From Rhodospirillaceae bacterium (GTDB lineage: Bacteria > Pseudomonadota > Alphaproteobacteria > Rhodospirillales > UBA2165): a DNA stretch of 64,000 nt. A program made the translations under genes and the position numbers. This document shows, piece by piece, positions 54,522-63,228 of the stretch (positions are counted from its first letter, which is position 1; every line of letters starts with the position of its first letter). Below the pieces are notes generated by a model. The model worked only from the letters and a program-made list of their open reading frames with translations. It was not told the DNA's origin and did no database searches. The DNA lies in contig CANIGJ010000016.1 in NCBI GenBank assembly GCA_947467145.1, positions 1 to 64,000 on the forward strand, written 5' to 3'.

Positions 54522-55777
54522 GCGCCGCCGCTCCCCAGCGTAATCGTCGGCGCGCGGCGCGACAGCAGGCCATAGGGGCGCCACACCATGATGGCGATCA
54601 TGGCGGCGCCGAACAGCAACATGCGGAACTCGGCGAATTCGCGCCCGACCTCGGGCAGCACGACGAGTAGCAGTGCCGCGATGACGATGCCGGTCTGGCT
54701 GCCCATGCCGCCCAGCACGACGATGGCGAGGATGAAGGCGGATTCGAGGAAGTTGAAACTTTCCGGACTGATGAAGCCCTGACGCGTGGCGAAGAACGCG
54801 CCGGCGAACCCGCCGAACATGGCGCCGATGGCAAAGGCGGTGAGCTTGGTGTTGGTCGGATTGATGCCGAGCGCCTTGCACGCGATTTCGTCTTCGCGCA
54901 GCGCTTCCCAGGCTCGCCCGATCGGCAGCTTGCGGATCCGCATGGTGAAGGCGTTGGTGATCAGCGCCAGCACTAGGATGATGAAATACAGAAAAATGAA
55001 ACGGTGCTGGGTCGAATACTCGATGCCCAATAGTTCATGGAACGGCATCACGCCGTCTTCTACCTCGCGCGCGAAGGGAAAGCCGAAGAAGCTCGGGCGC
55101 GGGATGCCGCTGACACCATTGGGCCCGCCGGTGAAGCCCTGCAGATTGATGATGAGCAGGCGGATCATCTCGCCGAAACCAAGTGTGACGATGGCGAGGT
55201 AATCGCCGCGCAAGCGCAACACCGGAAAGCCCAGCAGCATGCCGAGCATGGCGGCGAGGGCGCCGGCCAAGGGCAGCGCTTCCCAGAAATTGAGGCCCCA
55301 ATATTGGGCGCCGAGCGCGAAGGAATAGGCGCCGACGGCATAGAACGCGACATAGCCGAGATCGAGCAGACCCGCGAGGCCGACGACGATATTCAATCCC
55401 CAGCCCAGCATGATGTAGATCAGTACGGTGATGGCGAGGTCGACGACATAACGATCGGCGAAAGGCAGGAAGGGCAAGGCAACGGCGAAACCGACGCCGC
55501 CGAGCGCCACCAGTTTCATCGTCGTTTGATGCTGTGCATTGCTCGTTTGCTGTGCGCGCTGCGGGCGCAAGCGCCACGTATTGGGCCAGACATTGAGCAG
55601 CAGGCGGCCGATGAACACCGCGATCACGCCATAGGCGACCCAGTCGAAGCGTGTTTGGAGTGTGAGGCCGCTGGGGCCTTCGATGGTGCGGAATCCAACC
55701 AAGGGCACGGCGAGCATCAGGGCGACGAAGCCGGCGATCCCGGCATCCTTCAGTGCGGCGGCGTTAGCTCGGGGCAC
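54518..55777 (-). CDS. livM: Branched-chain amino-acid ABC transporter permease LivM
   Basis: 419 residues from the GTG at 55777, which has GGAGAAGG 7 bases upstream; an ATG at 55795 is also possible. Two N-terminal membrane segments and a hydrophilic stretch precede the BPD_transp_2 core: VGLAGLLDLGYVAFYAVGAY, RLRGDYLAIVTLGFGEMIRLL, GRAWEALREDEIACKALGINPT (EAA loop), LESAFILAIVVLGGMGSQTG. Confidence 0.95.
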   Translation of the reverse strand: MPRANAAALKDAGIAGFVALMLAVPLVGFRTIEGPSGLTLQTRFDWVAYGVIAVFIGRLLLNVWPNTWRLRPQRAQQTSNAQHQTTMKLVALGGVGFAVALPFLPFADRYVVDLAITVLIYIMLGWGLNIVVGLAGLLDLGYVAFYAVGAYSFALGAQYWGLNFWEALPLAGALAAMLGMLLGFPVLRLRGDYLAIVTLGFGEMIRLLIINLQGFTGGPNGVSGIPRPSFFGFPFAREVEDGVMPFHELLGIEYSTQHRFIFLYFIILVLALITNAFTMRIRKLPIGRAWEALREDEIACKALGINPTNTKLTAFAIGAMFGGFAGAFFATRQGFISPESFNFLESAFILAIVVLGGMGSQTGIVIAALLLVVLPEVGREFAEFRMLLFGAAMIAIMVWRPYGLLSRRAPTITLGSGGA

Positions 55778-55778
55778 T

Positions 55779-56693
55779 CTAGACCTTCTCCACATCCGGG
55801 CGGCCGAGCAGGCCGGTGGGGCGGAAGATCAGCACTAAGATCAGAATTGAGAAGGTCGCGATGTCCTTATATTCGATCGAGAAATAAGCCGACCAATAGG
55901 CCTCGACGAGACCGATCAGGAAGCCGCCCAACATCGCGCCCGGCAAGGAGCCGATGCCGCCGAGCACGGCCGCCGCGAACGCTTTGAGCCCCGCCTGGAA
56001 ACCGATGAAGAAATCGACGACGCCGTAATAGAGCGTGACCATGACGCCGGCGACGGCGGCGAGGATCGCGCCGATCATGAAGGTCATCGAGATCGTGCGA
56101 TCGACATCGATGCCGAGCAGGGCGGCCATCGTCTGGTCCTGCTCGCAGGCGCGTTGCGCGCGCCCGAAGCGCGTGCGGGTGATGAGAAGCGAGAAGCCAA
56201 TCATGAGCAGGACGGTGAGCACGATGATCAGGATCTGGATATAGGTGACGGCGACCTGGAAATGCCCGGTCTCGATCAGTGGGATGGCGCCGGTGACGAC
56301 GGGCTGGATCGATTTGACCCGCGCCCCCTGCAACAGCTGCACATAGTTTTGCAGGAAGATCGACATGCCGATGGCGCTGATCAGCGGCGCCAGACGGAAC
56401 GAGCCGCGCAACGGCCGGTACGCGATGCGCTCGACCGCCCAGCCATAGGCGGCGGTGAACAGCATGGATGTCACGAGCACGATGAGCACGGCCGCCGGCA
56501 CCCAGGTGACGCCCATCATGCCCAGAAGCGTGAACACGATGACCGCGACGAAGGCGCCGATCATGTAGATCTCGCCGTGCGCGAAATTGATCATGCCGAC
56601 GATGCCGTAGACCATCGTGTAACCGATGGCGATCAGGCCGTAGACCGCGCCGAGCGTGATGCCGTTGATGGTCTGTTGGAGGAAATACTCCAC
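55779..56693 (-). CDS. livH: Branched-chain amino-acid ABC transporter permease LivH
   Basis: 304 residues, about eight membrane segments. GITLGAVYGLIAIGYTMVYGIVGMINFAHGEIYMIGAF and GRAQRACEQDQTMAALLGIDVDRTI (EAA loop), then AAVLGGIGSLPGAMLGGFLIGLVEAYW. First transporter gene of the operon, 21 bases after the SnoaL-PPOX gene. Confidence 0.96.
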   Translation of the reverse strand: MEYFLQQTINGITLGAVYGLIAIGYTMVYGIVGMINFAHGEIYMIGAFVAVIVFTLLGMMGVTWVPAAVLIVLVTSMLFTAAYGWAVERIAYRPLRGSFRLAPLISAIGMSIFLQNYVQLLQGARVKSIQPVVTGAIPLIETGHFQVAVTYIQILIIVLTVLLMIGFSLLITRTRFGRAQRACEQDQTMAALLGIDVDRTISMTFMIGAILAAVAGVMVTLYYGVVDFFIGFQAGLKAFAAAVLGGIGSLPGAMLGGFLIGLVEAYWSAYFSIEYKDIATFSILILVLIFRPTGLLGRPDVEKV

Positions 56694-56714
56694 GCTCGGC
56701 TTCTGCTCCTTGGT

Positions 56715-57503
56715 CTATTTAGCTCGCACCAGCCGGACCGGTTCGATCGGGCCGGTGGGGCTGAGCCCGGCCTGGCCCTGCACCATGTCGAGATCGATGA
56801 TCAAGGCGACGCCGGTGCGGGCGTAATCGTGATCGCGTTCGACCTGCGTCATGGTCTGATAGACCTTCTCGCGTGTCGCCGCATCTGTGGCCACCTTGGC
56901 GCGGCCCTGGAACTGATAGGTCGCCTTCGAATCCTCGTTGCGATACATCAGCGCGACGTTGGGATTCTTCTGGATCGCTTTCAGGAACGAGCCGCCCGCG
57001 TTACGCACCCACATGGCGAGCTGATCGTCGCTATAGGCCTGGGTCGAGCCGCGATAGCTCAACACCGGCTGGCCGTTCTCGTCGGTATAGGCGACGACCA
57101 TCGGATGTTTGTCGTGCAGCGCTTGCGTGACGAAATTCTTGATCGTCGGCGTCAACTTCATCTCGCTGGGTGCCCGCGGCGCACCCGGGATGTTCTGCTG
57201 CTGCACGGCGGCAATTTTGTCGCCCTCGAACAGCATGGTGACGATGACGCCGCCAACGCCGCTGGCCGGTGTGCCTTTGATCTGGATGCCGTCGAACTTG
57301 TCGGCGGCGGGCGCACCCCAGGTGACGCCCTTATAGACCTTCGATGTGTTTTCGCCGGTCAGGCGTTCGAGCACGGCGGCCTTGCCCGGAATGTTGAAAT
57401 TGAGTGCCCGGAACACCGCGTTGTCGGCGAGGAGGTCGGCCTTGGGCGCGCCGGCGGATACCGAATCCATGAAGCTGCGCGTGATTTCGAGTTTGTCGGC
57501 CAT
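56715..57503 (-). CDS. Two-domain SnoaL-like / PPOX FMN-binding split-barrel protein
   Basis: 262 residues from MADKLEITRSFMDSVSAG at 57503, with GGGAGA upstream. Residues 1 to about 115 resemble the SnoaL/NTF2-like fold (FNIPGKAAVLERLTGENTSK, VGGVIVTMLFEGDKIAAVQQQNIP). Residues 125-262 resemble a pyridoxamine-phosphate-oxidase-type split barrel (MVVAYTDENGQPVLSYRGSTQ, LAMWVRNAGGSFLKAIQKNPNVALMYRNEDSKATYQFQGRAKV). Probably binds FMN or F420. Cotranscribed with livH by position; relevance to amino-acid uptake unclear. Confidence 0.7.
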   Translation of the reverse strand: MADKLEITRSFMDSVSAGAPKADLLADNAVFRALNFNIPGKAAVLERLTGENTSKVYKGVTWGAPAADKFDGIQIKGTPASGVGGVIVTMLFEGDKIAAVQQQNIPGAPRAPSEMKLTPTIKNFVTQALHDKHPMVVAYTDENGQPVLSYRGSTQAYSDDQLAMWVRNAGGSFLKAIQKNPNVALMYRNEDSKATYQFQGRAKVATDAATREKVYQTMTQVERDHDYARTGVALIIDLDMVQGQAGLSPTGPIEPVRLVRAK

Positions 57504-57701
57504 ATTTTCTCTCCCTGAATTTTGGCAAAGCGACCTCGCGTCGCGAGTGCATTCTTGGATTTTAGTCATAACCGCGCCGTGGAGTCCCTATCAAGCGCCA
57601 CCTGAAAACGTCATTCCGTGTGTCCTTTCCTGGCCCTACGGAACTGTGGATCGGGGGATGGGTTGAATCCCCATCATATTGACCCGCAAAGGAGCGACAT
57701 C

Positions 57702-57779
57702 ATGAAAGGCCTGGTTCTCTGGATCATGGGCGTGCCGATCTCGGTAATCATCCTGCTCTATATCTTCGTCTTTAATTAA
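57702..57779 (+). CDS. 25-residue single-pass membrane peptide
   Basis: AAAGGAGCG precedes an ATG at 57702 that opens MKGLVLWIMGVPISVIILLY followed by IFVFN and a TAA at 57777-57779. The peptide is one transmembrane helix. A strong terminator follows 25 bases later and a free-standing ribosome-binding site precedes it, so it is a complete small transcription unit. Very short proteins of the form MKGL-LW--G-P--IIILLY recur in alphaproteobacteria as hypothetical proteins; that comparison is from memory. Confidence 0.7.
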   Translation: MKGLVLWIMGVPISVIILLYIFVFN

Positions 57780-57804
57780 AGACGGGCCTTACGGCCCACC
57801 GAAC

Positions 57805-57841
57805 GGCCCGACGGTGCAAAAACCGTCGGGCCTCTTTTTTT
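57805..57841 (+). terminator. Rho-independent terminator after the 25-residue peptide gene
   Basis: An 11-bp perfect stem GGCCCGACGGT/ACCGTCGGGCC with a 6-base loop is followed by TCTTTTTTT. Confidence 0.95.
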
Positions 57842-57870
57842 GCTTGCCTTCCGTCCCTGATCTCGTCATA

Positions 57871-57892
57871 TTGCGAACAATTCTTATTTGCA
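57871..57892 (+). promoter_or_regulatory. Fur-like box upstream of the imelysin operon
   Basis: TTGCGAACAATTCTTATTTGCA; read on the other strand it is TGCAAATAAGAATTGTTCGCAA, close to GCAAAT-AGAAT-style Fur boxes and partly symmetric. It lies 26 bases before the imelysin start, where it would cover the promoter. Confidence 0.5.
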
Positions 57893-57917
57893 CCGTAACG
57901 GACGCCTCGGGAAGCCA

Positions 57918-59210
57918 ATGCGTTTTCTTACCTCCGCCAACGCCGCCCGCCTTGTTTTCGCTGGGCTTTTTGCCCTAGCGCCGATTGGACAAGCCAGGGC
58001 GGCTGACGCCGCGGGCGTGCTGACGACCTATTCCGACATCGCGCTGGCCAAGTATGAAGACGCGCTGACGACGGCGCAGACGCTGCAGGCGCGCGTCCAA
58101 GCCCTCATCGACAAGCCGAGTGCCGCGGCGCTGACCGCGGCGCGCAATGCGTGGAAGGCCGCGCGCGTGCCCTATCAGCAGAGCGAGGTCTATCGCTTCG
58201 GCAACAAGATCGTCGACGATTGGGAAGGCCAGGTGAATTCCTGGCCACTCGACGAAGGCATGATCGATTACGTCGATGCCAAGACCTATGGCGAGTCGAA
58301 CGAGGACAATCCGCTCTATACCGCGAACGTCATCGCCCATCCGAAACTGAAAATCGCCGGCGAAGATTTCGACGCGACTGAGTTGAACGCCGTCACTTTG
58401 CGCAAACTGCACGAGGCCGATGGGGTCGAAGCCAACGTGGCGACCGGCTATCACGCCATCGAATTTTTGCTGTGGGGCCAAGACATCAACGGCACCGGCA
58501 AGGGTGCGGGCAATCGCCCGTGGACCGATTACGCCAAGGGTGCTTCCTGCACGCACGGCAATTGCGATCGGCGCGGCGCGTATCTCACGGCCGTCACCGG
58601 CTTGCTCGTCGAAGATCTCGAAGAAATGGTCGGCAATTGGCAGGCCGACGGTGCGGCGCGCAAGGCCATGACCGCGGATGGGATGGATCGTGGGCTGGCC
58701 ATGATCTTCATCGGCATGGGCAGCCTGTCCTATGGCGAGCTGGCCGGGCAGCGCATGAAGCTCGGCTTGATGTTGCACGATCCGGAAGAGGAGCATGACT
58801 GCTTCTCCGACAACACACACAACTCGCACTATTACGATGCGATGGGCATTCGCGACGCCTATCTCGGCAGCTACAAGCGCATCGACGGCAAAACCGTCGT
58901 GAAGGGCCCGGCACTCGCCGATCTGGTGAAGGCAAAAGCGCCGGCCGTCGATACCGAGCTGCGCAAGCTGCTGAGTGCGACGATGGACAAGATGACGGTC
59001 CTGAAAAAGACCGCCGATTCCGGCGAGATGGCCTACGACCAGATGATCGGCGAGGCCAATCCGAAAGGGAACGCCATCGTGCAGGCCGCGATCGATGCGC
59101 TGCTCGCGCAGACCAAAGGATTTGAAAAAGCCATCGAGACCTTGGGTCTCGGCGCGGTGCAGTTTGAAGGCTCCGAGAGCCTCGATGAGCCGCAAAAAGT
59201 TTTCAAGTGA
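57918..59210 (+). CDS. Imelysin-family iron-regulated protein (ICMP-like)
   Basis: 430 residues from the ATG at 57918, signal peptide ARLVFAGLFALAPIGQARAAD. Imelysin domain with the GxHxxE motif in NVATGYHAIEFLLWGQDING and two helical bundles (AARNAWKAARVPYQQSEVYRF, GLAMIFIGMGSLSYGELAGQRM). Related to IrpA/ICMP and EfeO; periplasmic, implicated in iron uptake. First gene of a four-gene operon with a DUF1111 protein, a second imelysin and a DUF1513 protein. Confidence 0.92.
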   Translation: MRFLTSANAARLVFAGLFALAPIGQARAADAAGVLTTYSDIALAKYEDALTTAQTLQARVQALIDKPSAAALTAARNAWKAARVPYQQSEVYRFGNKIVDDWEGQVNSWPLDEGMIDYVDAKTYGESNEDNPLYTANVIAHPKLKIAGEDFDATELNAVTLRKLHEADGVEANVATGYHAIEFLLWGQDINGTGKGAGNRPWTDYAKGASCTHGNCDRRGAYLTAVTGLLVEDLEEMVGNWQADGAARKAMTADGMDRGLAMIFIGMGSLSYGELAGQRMKLGLMLHDPEEEHDCFSDNTHNSHYYDAMGIRDAYLGSYKRIDGKTVVKGPALADLVKAKAPAVDTELRKLLSATMDKMTVLKKTADSGEMAYDQMIGEANPKGNAIVQAAIDALLAQTKGFEKAIETLGLGAVQFEGSESLDEPQKVFK

Positions 59211-59266
59211 CAGCCATTTGAAGGTCGGCCGTCCATTGATGGCCGCCAGACAGTAAGAGGTTTCAA

Positions 59267-60847
59267 GTGAGCATCGGCCCTAGCCCCCGCCCCTTCTTCA
59301 GAAAGGGTGGGGGTCTTTTTTCGTGTTGCATCTGCTTCTTAGTTGCACTTTTGGCACTCGGCCTGGCGATGGTTTCGCCGAATGGCCCGCAGGCGGCCGA
59401 GCGCAAAAGCAAAGACAGTAGCGATGCCGCGCAGGATCGTTCCGCGATAAGTCGTTCGGAGATTCTGGCCCCCACGACGGATTTCTCGAAACCCGAGCGC
59501 TGGGAAGAATTGCCCGGCGGCACCGCGACCAATCGCACGCGGTTCGATGCCGACGCCTTCTCGCAGCCCTCGGTCAGCCTGTCGTTCGAGGATCGCGCAA
59601 AATTCTTTATCGGCGACGGCTTCTTCCGCCGCACCTGGGTGACGGCACCGTCGTCCTCGCAATCGGCCGACGGGCTCGGCCCGCTCTACAACGCGCGCGC
59701 CTGCCAGGATTGCCACGTGAAGGACGGGCGTGGCCATCCGCCCGCGCGCAATGACAACAATGCGGTGTCGATGTTTTTGCGGCTGTCCGTGCCGCCCATC
59801 AGCGCGGAAGAAAAACAGCTGATTGCCGAAGGGGCGCGTGTGATCCCCGAGCCGACCTATGGCGGGCAGCTGCAGGATATCGCGATCCCGGGATTGCTCC
59901 GCGAAGGCCGCATGGTCATCACCTATGCCGATCTGCCGGTGACCCTGGCGGGCGGCGAGGTCGTGACTTTGCGCAAGCCCGCCTACAGCGCTGCCGATCT
60001 CAATTACGGCCCGATGCGCGCCGATGCACTGCTCTCTCCGCGCGTCGCCCCGCCGATGATCGGGCTCGGTCTGCTCGAAGCGATCGCCGACGAAGATATT
60101 CTCGCGCATGCCGACCCCGACGATAAAGACGGCGACGGCATTTCGGGGCGGCCCAACCGCGCCTTCAGCAAAATGGCCGGCGGCATTACGCTCGGCCGCT
60201 TCGGCTGGAAGGCGGGCCAGGCGCGCATCGCGGAACAAAGCGCCGATGCGGCGGCCGGCGATATCGGCTTGTCCAACCCGCGCGCTCCGTTTGCGTGGGG
60301 CGATTGCACACCGGCGCAGACCGCGTGCCGTGTTGCGCCCAACGGCAATAATGAAGACGGCTTCGAAGCACCCGCCGAGGTGATGGACCTCATTACCTTC
60401 TATTCGCAAAATCTGGCCGTGCCGATGCGCCGCAATGTGGCAGAGCCGCAAGTGCTGCGCGGCAAGAAATTGATGTATGAAGCGGGCTGCATTTCCTGCC
60501 ATACGCCGAAATTCGCCACGCGCAAGGATTACGAAGTTTCCGCACTCGGCGGCGAATTGATCTTCCCCTATTCCGATCTGTTGCTGCACGACATGGGCGA
60601 GGGCTTGGCCGATGGCCGCCCCGAAGCCGAGGCAAGTGGCGCGGAGTGGCGCACGGCACCGCTCTGGGGCCTGGGCTATACCAAGGTTGTGAACGGGCAT
60701 ACATTCTTGCTGCACGATGGGCGCGCGCGCGACGTCGTCGAGGCGATCCTGTGGCATGGCGGCGAGGCGCAAAAAGCGCGTGATGCCTTTGCCGGATTAC
60801 CCAAGACAGATCGCGACGCCATCGTCGCATTTTTGAATTCTCTTTGA
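59267..60847 (+). CDS. Di-heme DUF1111 (thiol-oxidoreductase-like) cytochrome
   Basis: 526 residues from the GTG at 59267. N-terminal signal with hydrophobic core CCICFLVALLALGLAMV; two heme c sites ACQDCHVKDGRGH and GCISCHTPKF; a calcium-type loop DPDDKDGDGISGRPN; C-terminal APLWGLGYTKVVNGHTFLLHDGRARDVVEAILWHGGEA. Part of the iron-uptake operon, probably passing electrons for iron reduction. An internal hairpin lies within codons 6-19. An ATG at 59369 would omit the signal and is unlikely. Confidence 0.92.
   Translation: MSIGPSPRPFFRKGGGLFSCCICFLVALLALGLAMVSPNGPQAAERKSKDSSDAAQDRSAISRSEILAPTTDFSKPERWEELPGGTATNRTRFDADAFSQPSVSLSFEDRAKFFIGDGFFRRTWVTAPSSSQSADGLGPLYNARACQDCHVKDGRGHPPARNDNNAVSMFLRLSVPPISAEEKQLIAEGARVIPEPTYGGQLQDIAIPGLLREGRMVITYADLPVTLAGGEVVTLRKPAYSAADLNYGPMRADALLSPRVAPPMIGLGLLEAIADEDILAHADPDDKDGDGISGRPNRAFSKMAGGITLGRFGWKAGQARIAEQSADAAAGDIGLSNPRAPFAWGDCTPAQTACRVAPNGNNEDGFEAPAEVMDLITFYSQNLAVPMRRNVAEPQVLRGKKLMYEAGCISCHTPKFATRKDYEVSALGGELIFPYSDLLLHDMGEGLADGRPEAEASGAEWRTAPLWGLGYTKVVNGHTFLLHDGRARDVVEAILWHGGEAQKARDAFAGLPKTDRDAIVAFLNSL
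59284..59321 (+). terminator. Terminator-like hairpin inside the 5' end of the DUF1111 gene
   Basis: CCCCCGCCCCTT pairs with AAAGGGTGGGGG (one G-T pair, one bulge) and is followed by TCTTTTTT. It lies 17 bases after the start codon, within the coding frame, so it may reduce downstream expression of the operon. Confidence 0.5.
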
Positions 60848-60880
60848 GATGAACATGGAAGCAAGAATTCAAATAAAACC

Positions 60881-60991
60881 GTCATGCCCGGGCTTGACCC
60901 GGGCATCCACGGAGAGGCGCGTCGGCGCCGATAAGAGTCATGCCGCGCTATCGCGCTTTCGTGGATGGCCGGGTCTGCGCCCGGCCATGAC
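60881..60991. repeat. Composite palindromic repeat, copy B
   Basis: 111 bases, inverted copy of 52908-53016: GCCCGGGCTTGACCCGGGC hairpin at the left, GGCCGGGTCTGCGCCCGGCC at the right, with the shared middle. Its last bases GGCCATGAC supply the ATG used here as the start of the second imelysin gene. Confidence 0.9.
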
Positions 60992-62084
60992 GATCGTGTT
61001 TATGGCCGCCTCGCTTTTGACCGCCTCCGCGCAGGCCGACGAAGCCTTCACGCCGACCAAGAACCTGCCCTACGCCGCCCTTAATAAGGCGCTCACCGAA
61101 CAGGTCGCCGTGCCGGCCTATCAGGCGTTGGTCCCGGCGATGAGTGCGCTGGCGACGGCGAGTGCGGAATTCTGCCTCGATCCGCCGACCGGCGTTTATG
61201 CGCGCGTGGTCGATTCCTTCCATGGCGCGATGACGGCTTGGCAGCGTGCCCAGCCCATCGGTTTCGGCCCGGTCTCGAAAGACAACCGCCAGGCGCGGTT
61301 CGAATTCTGGCCCGATACGGGTGGCTCGACCGATCGCCAGATCCGCCGCGTGCTGAACGATCGCGACCCAGCCTTGGTCGCCGACGGCGGGCTCACCGGC
61401 AAAAGTGTCGCCTTGCAGAGCCTCGCGATCTTCGAGCGCCTGATGGCCGAGAACGTGTCGCGCCTTGCCGGTGCGGGCAAAGACGGCACGGCCGAAGACA
61501 AATATGCCTGCGCCTGGATGAGCGAGATCGCCCGCTTCCAGGCGCGCCTTGCCGTTGCCGTTGCCGACGAATGGGCCAATGGTTTTGCCGCGACGATGCT
61601 CGGTGCGGAATCCGGTAACGCGTCCTATGCGGATGCACGCGCCGCCACCACCGATTATCTCAAATCGCTGTCCGGCATCGTCGATATCGTCATCCGCCAG
61701 AAGCTCGAACGCCCGATGGATGTCAGCGTCGCCAAGGCGCGGGCCGCGCGCGCCGAAAGCTGGCGCACCAAACGCTCGATGAACAATATCGTCGCCAATC
61801 TCGAAAGTGCGCGGGCCCTGATCGCGACGCCCGACGGTTTCGCCGATCTTATGAAAGCTGCCGGATCGGGCGCGCTCGGCACCGGCATGGTCGGTCAGTT
61901 CGATACGGCCATCGCGTCGGCCAAGGCCATCGGCAATCTGGAAGACGCGCTGGGCGATACCGGCATGCGCCCGAAGCTGGAGGATCTGTTGCGCCAGCTT
62001 CGCGCCATCCGCACGTTGCTCCAGGGTCCGCTGTCGCAGGACACGGAACTCACGGTCGGCTTCACGTCCCTGGACGGCGATTGA
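60987..62084 (+). CDS. Second imelysin-domain protein
   Basis: 365 residues from the ATG at 60987, giving the signal peptide MTIVFMAASLLTASAQADE. The frame is open back to an ATG at 60849, but those 46 codons are mostly the palindromic repeat. Imelysin-like helical bundle: LNKALTEQVAVPAYQALVPAM, VDSFHGAMTAWQRAQPIGFGPVS, SLAIFERLMAENVSRL. It lacks the clear GxHxxE of the first imelysin, as is usual for the partner subunit in such operons. Confidence 0.88.
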   Translation: MTIVFMAASLLTASAQADEAFTPTKNLPYAALNKALTEQVAVPAYQALVPAMSALATASAEFCLDPPTGVYARVVDSFHGAMTAWQRAQPIGFGPVSKDNRQARFEFWPDTGGSTDRQIRRVLNDRDPALVADGGLTGKSVALQSLAIFERLMAENVSRLAGAGKDGTAEDKYACAWMSEIARFQARLAVAVADEWANGFAATMLGAESGNASYADARAATTDYLKSLSGIVDIVIRQKLERPMDVSVAKARAARAESWRTKRSMNNIVANLESARALIATPDGFADLMKAAGSGALGTGMVGQFDTAIASAKAIGNLEDALGDTGMRPKLEDLLRQLRAIRTLLQGPLSQDTELTVGFTSLDGD

Positions 62085-63157
62085 TGCTGACGAGGCGAAA
62101 TTTCCTCGCCGGTCTTTCTGCGGTTCCGCTCGTTAGCCGCATAAGTTTTGCAAGCACATCTTCCCTCTTTCTCAGCTGTGCCGACGACCGCGCGCGCAAT
62201 CACCATGTCGTCGGCTTCGACCTCACAGGTGCGCCGCATTTCAAGATCAAGCTGCCGGCGCGCGGGCACGGTTATGCGCAACATGCGACTCGCGCGGAAA
62301 CAATTGTGTTTGGCCGCCGCCCGGGATCGTTCGCGGCCCTGGTCGATACGCGCGCGGGCACGCTCGCCGGCATGATCGATCCGCCCCAGGGGCGCTGCTT
62401 CTACGGACACGGCACGTTCTCCGCAGATGGCGCGCTCCTCTATGTCTGCGAACATGACGACGCGACCGGCAACGGCTTCATTGGCGTTTACGATGCGCAG
62501 CACAGCTACAAACGCATCGGCGATTTTGCGGCCGGCGGCATCGGCCCACACGAGGTGCGGTTGCTGCCGGATGGCCAAACGCTTGTCGTCGCGGTCGGCG
62601 GCATCCTGACCGACGGCAAGCGCGACAAGCTCAATATCGCCACCATGGATCCGAGCATCGCTTACCTAGATGCCGCATCGGGCAAAGTGGTCGAACAGGT
62701 CCGCGCGCCTGCGGAATGGCATCAGCTGTCGATTCGCCATATCGATCTCGATGCACAAGGTCGCGTTGCCATCGCCATGCAATATGAGGGCGATGCCGGC
62801 GCGAGCGTCCCGCTGGCGGCGTTGCATGTGCGCGGGCAAACCGCGCTGCAGTTTTTGCGTGCCGGCGAAGACGATGCGATGCGCTTGAAACAGTATCTCG
62901 GCGATATCGCGTTTTCGGTTGATGGCGCAACGATCTGCGCCACCAGCCCGGTCGGTTCGGTCGTGGCACTGTGGGACGCGCGGAGCGGCGCTTATATCGA
63001 GATGACCGACGCCGCCGACGGCTGCGGCATCGTGTCGCTCGGCGAGGCGTTCGTGGTCAGCGGCGGCGACGGACGTTTGCGCCGTCTCGATACCGCCGCC
63101 AACGAGCCGCTCGCCGCAACGAGCTGGACTTGGGACAATCACATGGCGGTCATCTGA
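62084..63157 (+). CDS. DUF1513 family Tat-exported protein
   Basis: 357 residues from the ATG at 62084 (TGATG overlap with the preceding stop). Twin-arginine signal LTRRNFLAGLSAVP; beta-propeller-like repeats: HHVVGFDLTGAPHFKIKLPARGHGYAQHA, CFYGHGTFSADGALLYVCEHDD, GGIGPHEVRLLPDGQTLVVAVGG. DUF1513 proteins regularly end imelysin-DUF1111-imelysin operons, as here, supporting an iron-acquisition role. Confidence 0.92.
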   Translation: MLTRRNFLAGLSAVPLVSRISFASTSSLFLSCADDRARNHHVVGFDLTGAPHFKIKLPARGHGYAQHATRAETIVFGRRPGSFAALVDTRAGTLAGMIDPPQGRCFYGHGTFSADGALLYVCEHDDATGNGFIGVYDAQHSYKRIGDFAAGGIGPHEVRLLPDGQTLVVAVGGILTDGKRDKLNIATMDPSIAYLDAASGKVVEQVRAPAEWHQLSIRHIDLDAQGRVAIAMQYEGDAGASVPLAALHVRGQTALQFLRAGEDDAMRLKQYLGDIAFSVDGATICATSPVGSVVALWDARSGAYIEMTDAADGCGIVSLGEAFVVSGGDGRLRRLDTAANEPLAATSWTWDNHMAVI

Positions 63158-63228
63158 CCGCGGGCACGTGGCGTTGGTCAGCGCCGCCCGAGCCTGCTAC
63201 GCTCCTGGCCGGGGATCGGAGGGGTGGC

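Noticed and set aside
56154-57518. 454-aa plus-strand frame opposite livH and the SnoaL-PPOX gene
   Set aside because: Crosses two confidently identified minus-strand genes; highly charged shadow composition.
59339-60772. 477-aa minus-strand frame opposite the DUF1111 gene
   Set aside because: The plus strand carries two CxxCH heme motifs and a calcium loop; the reverse frame has no features.
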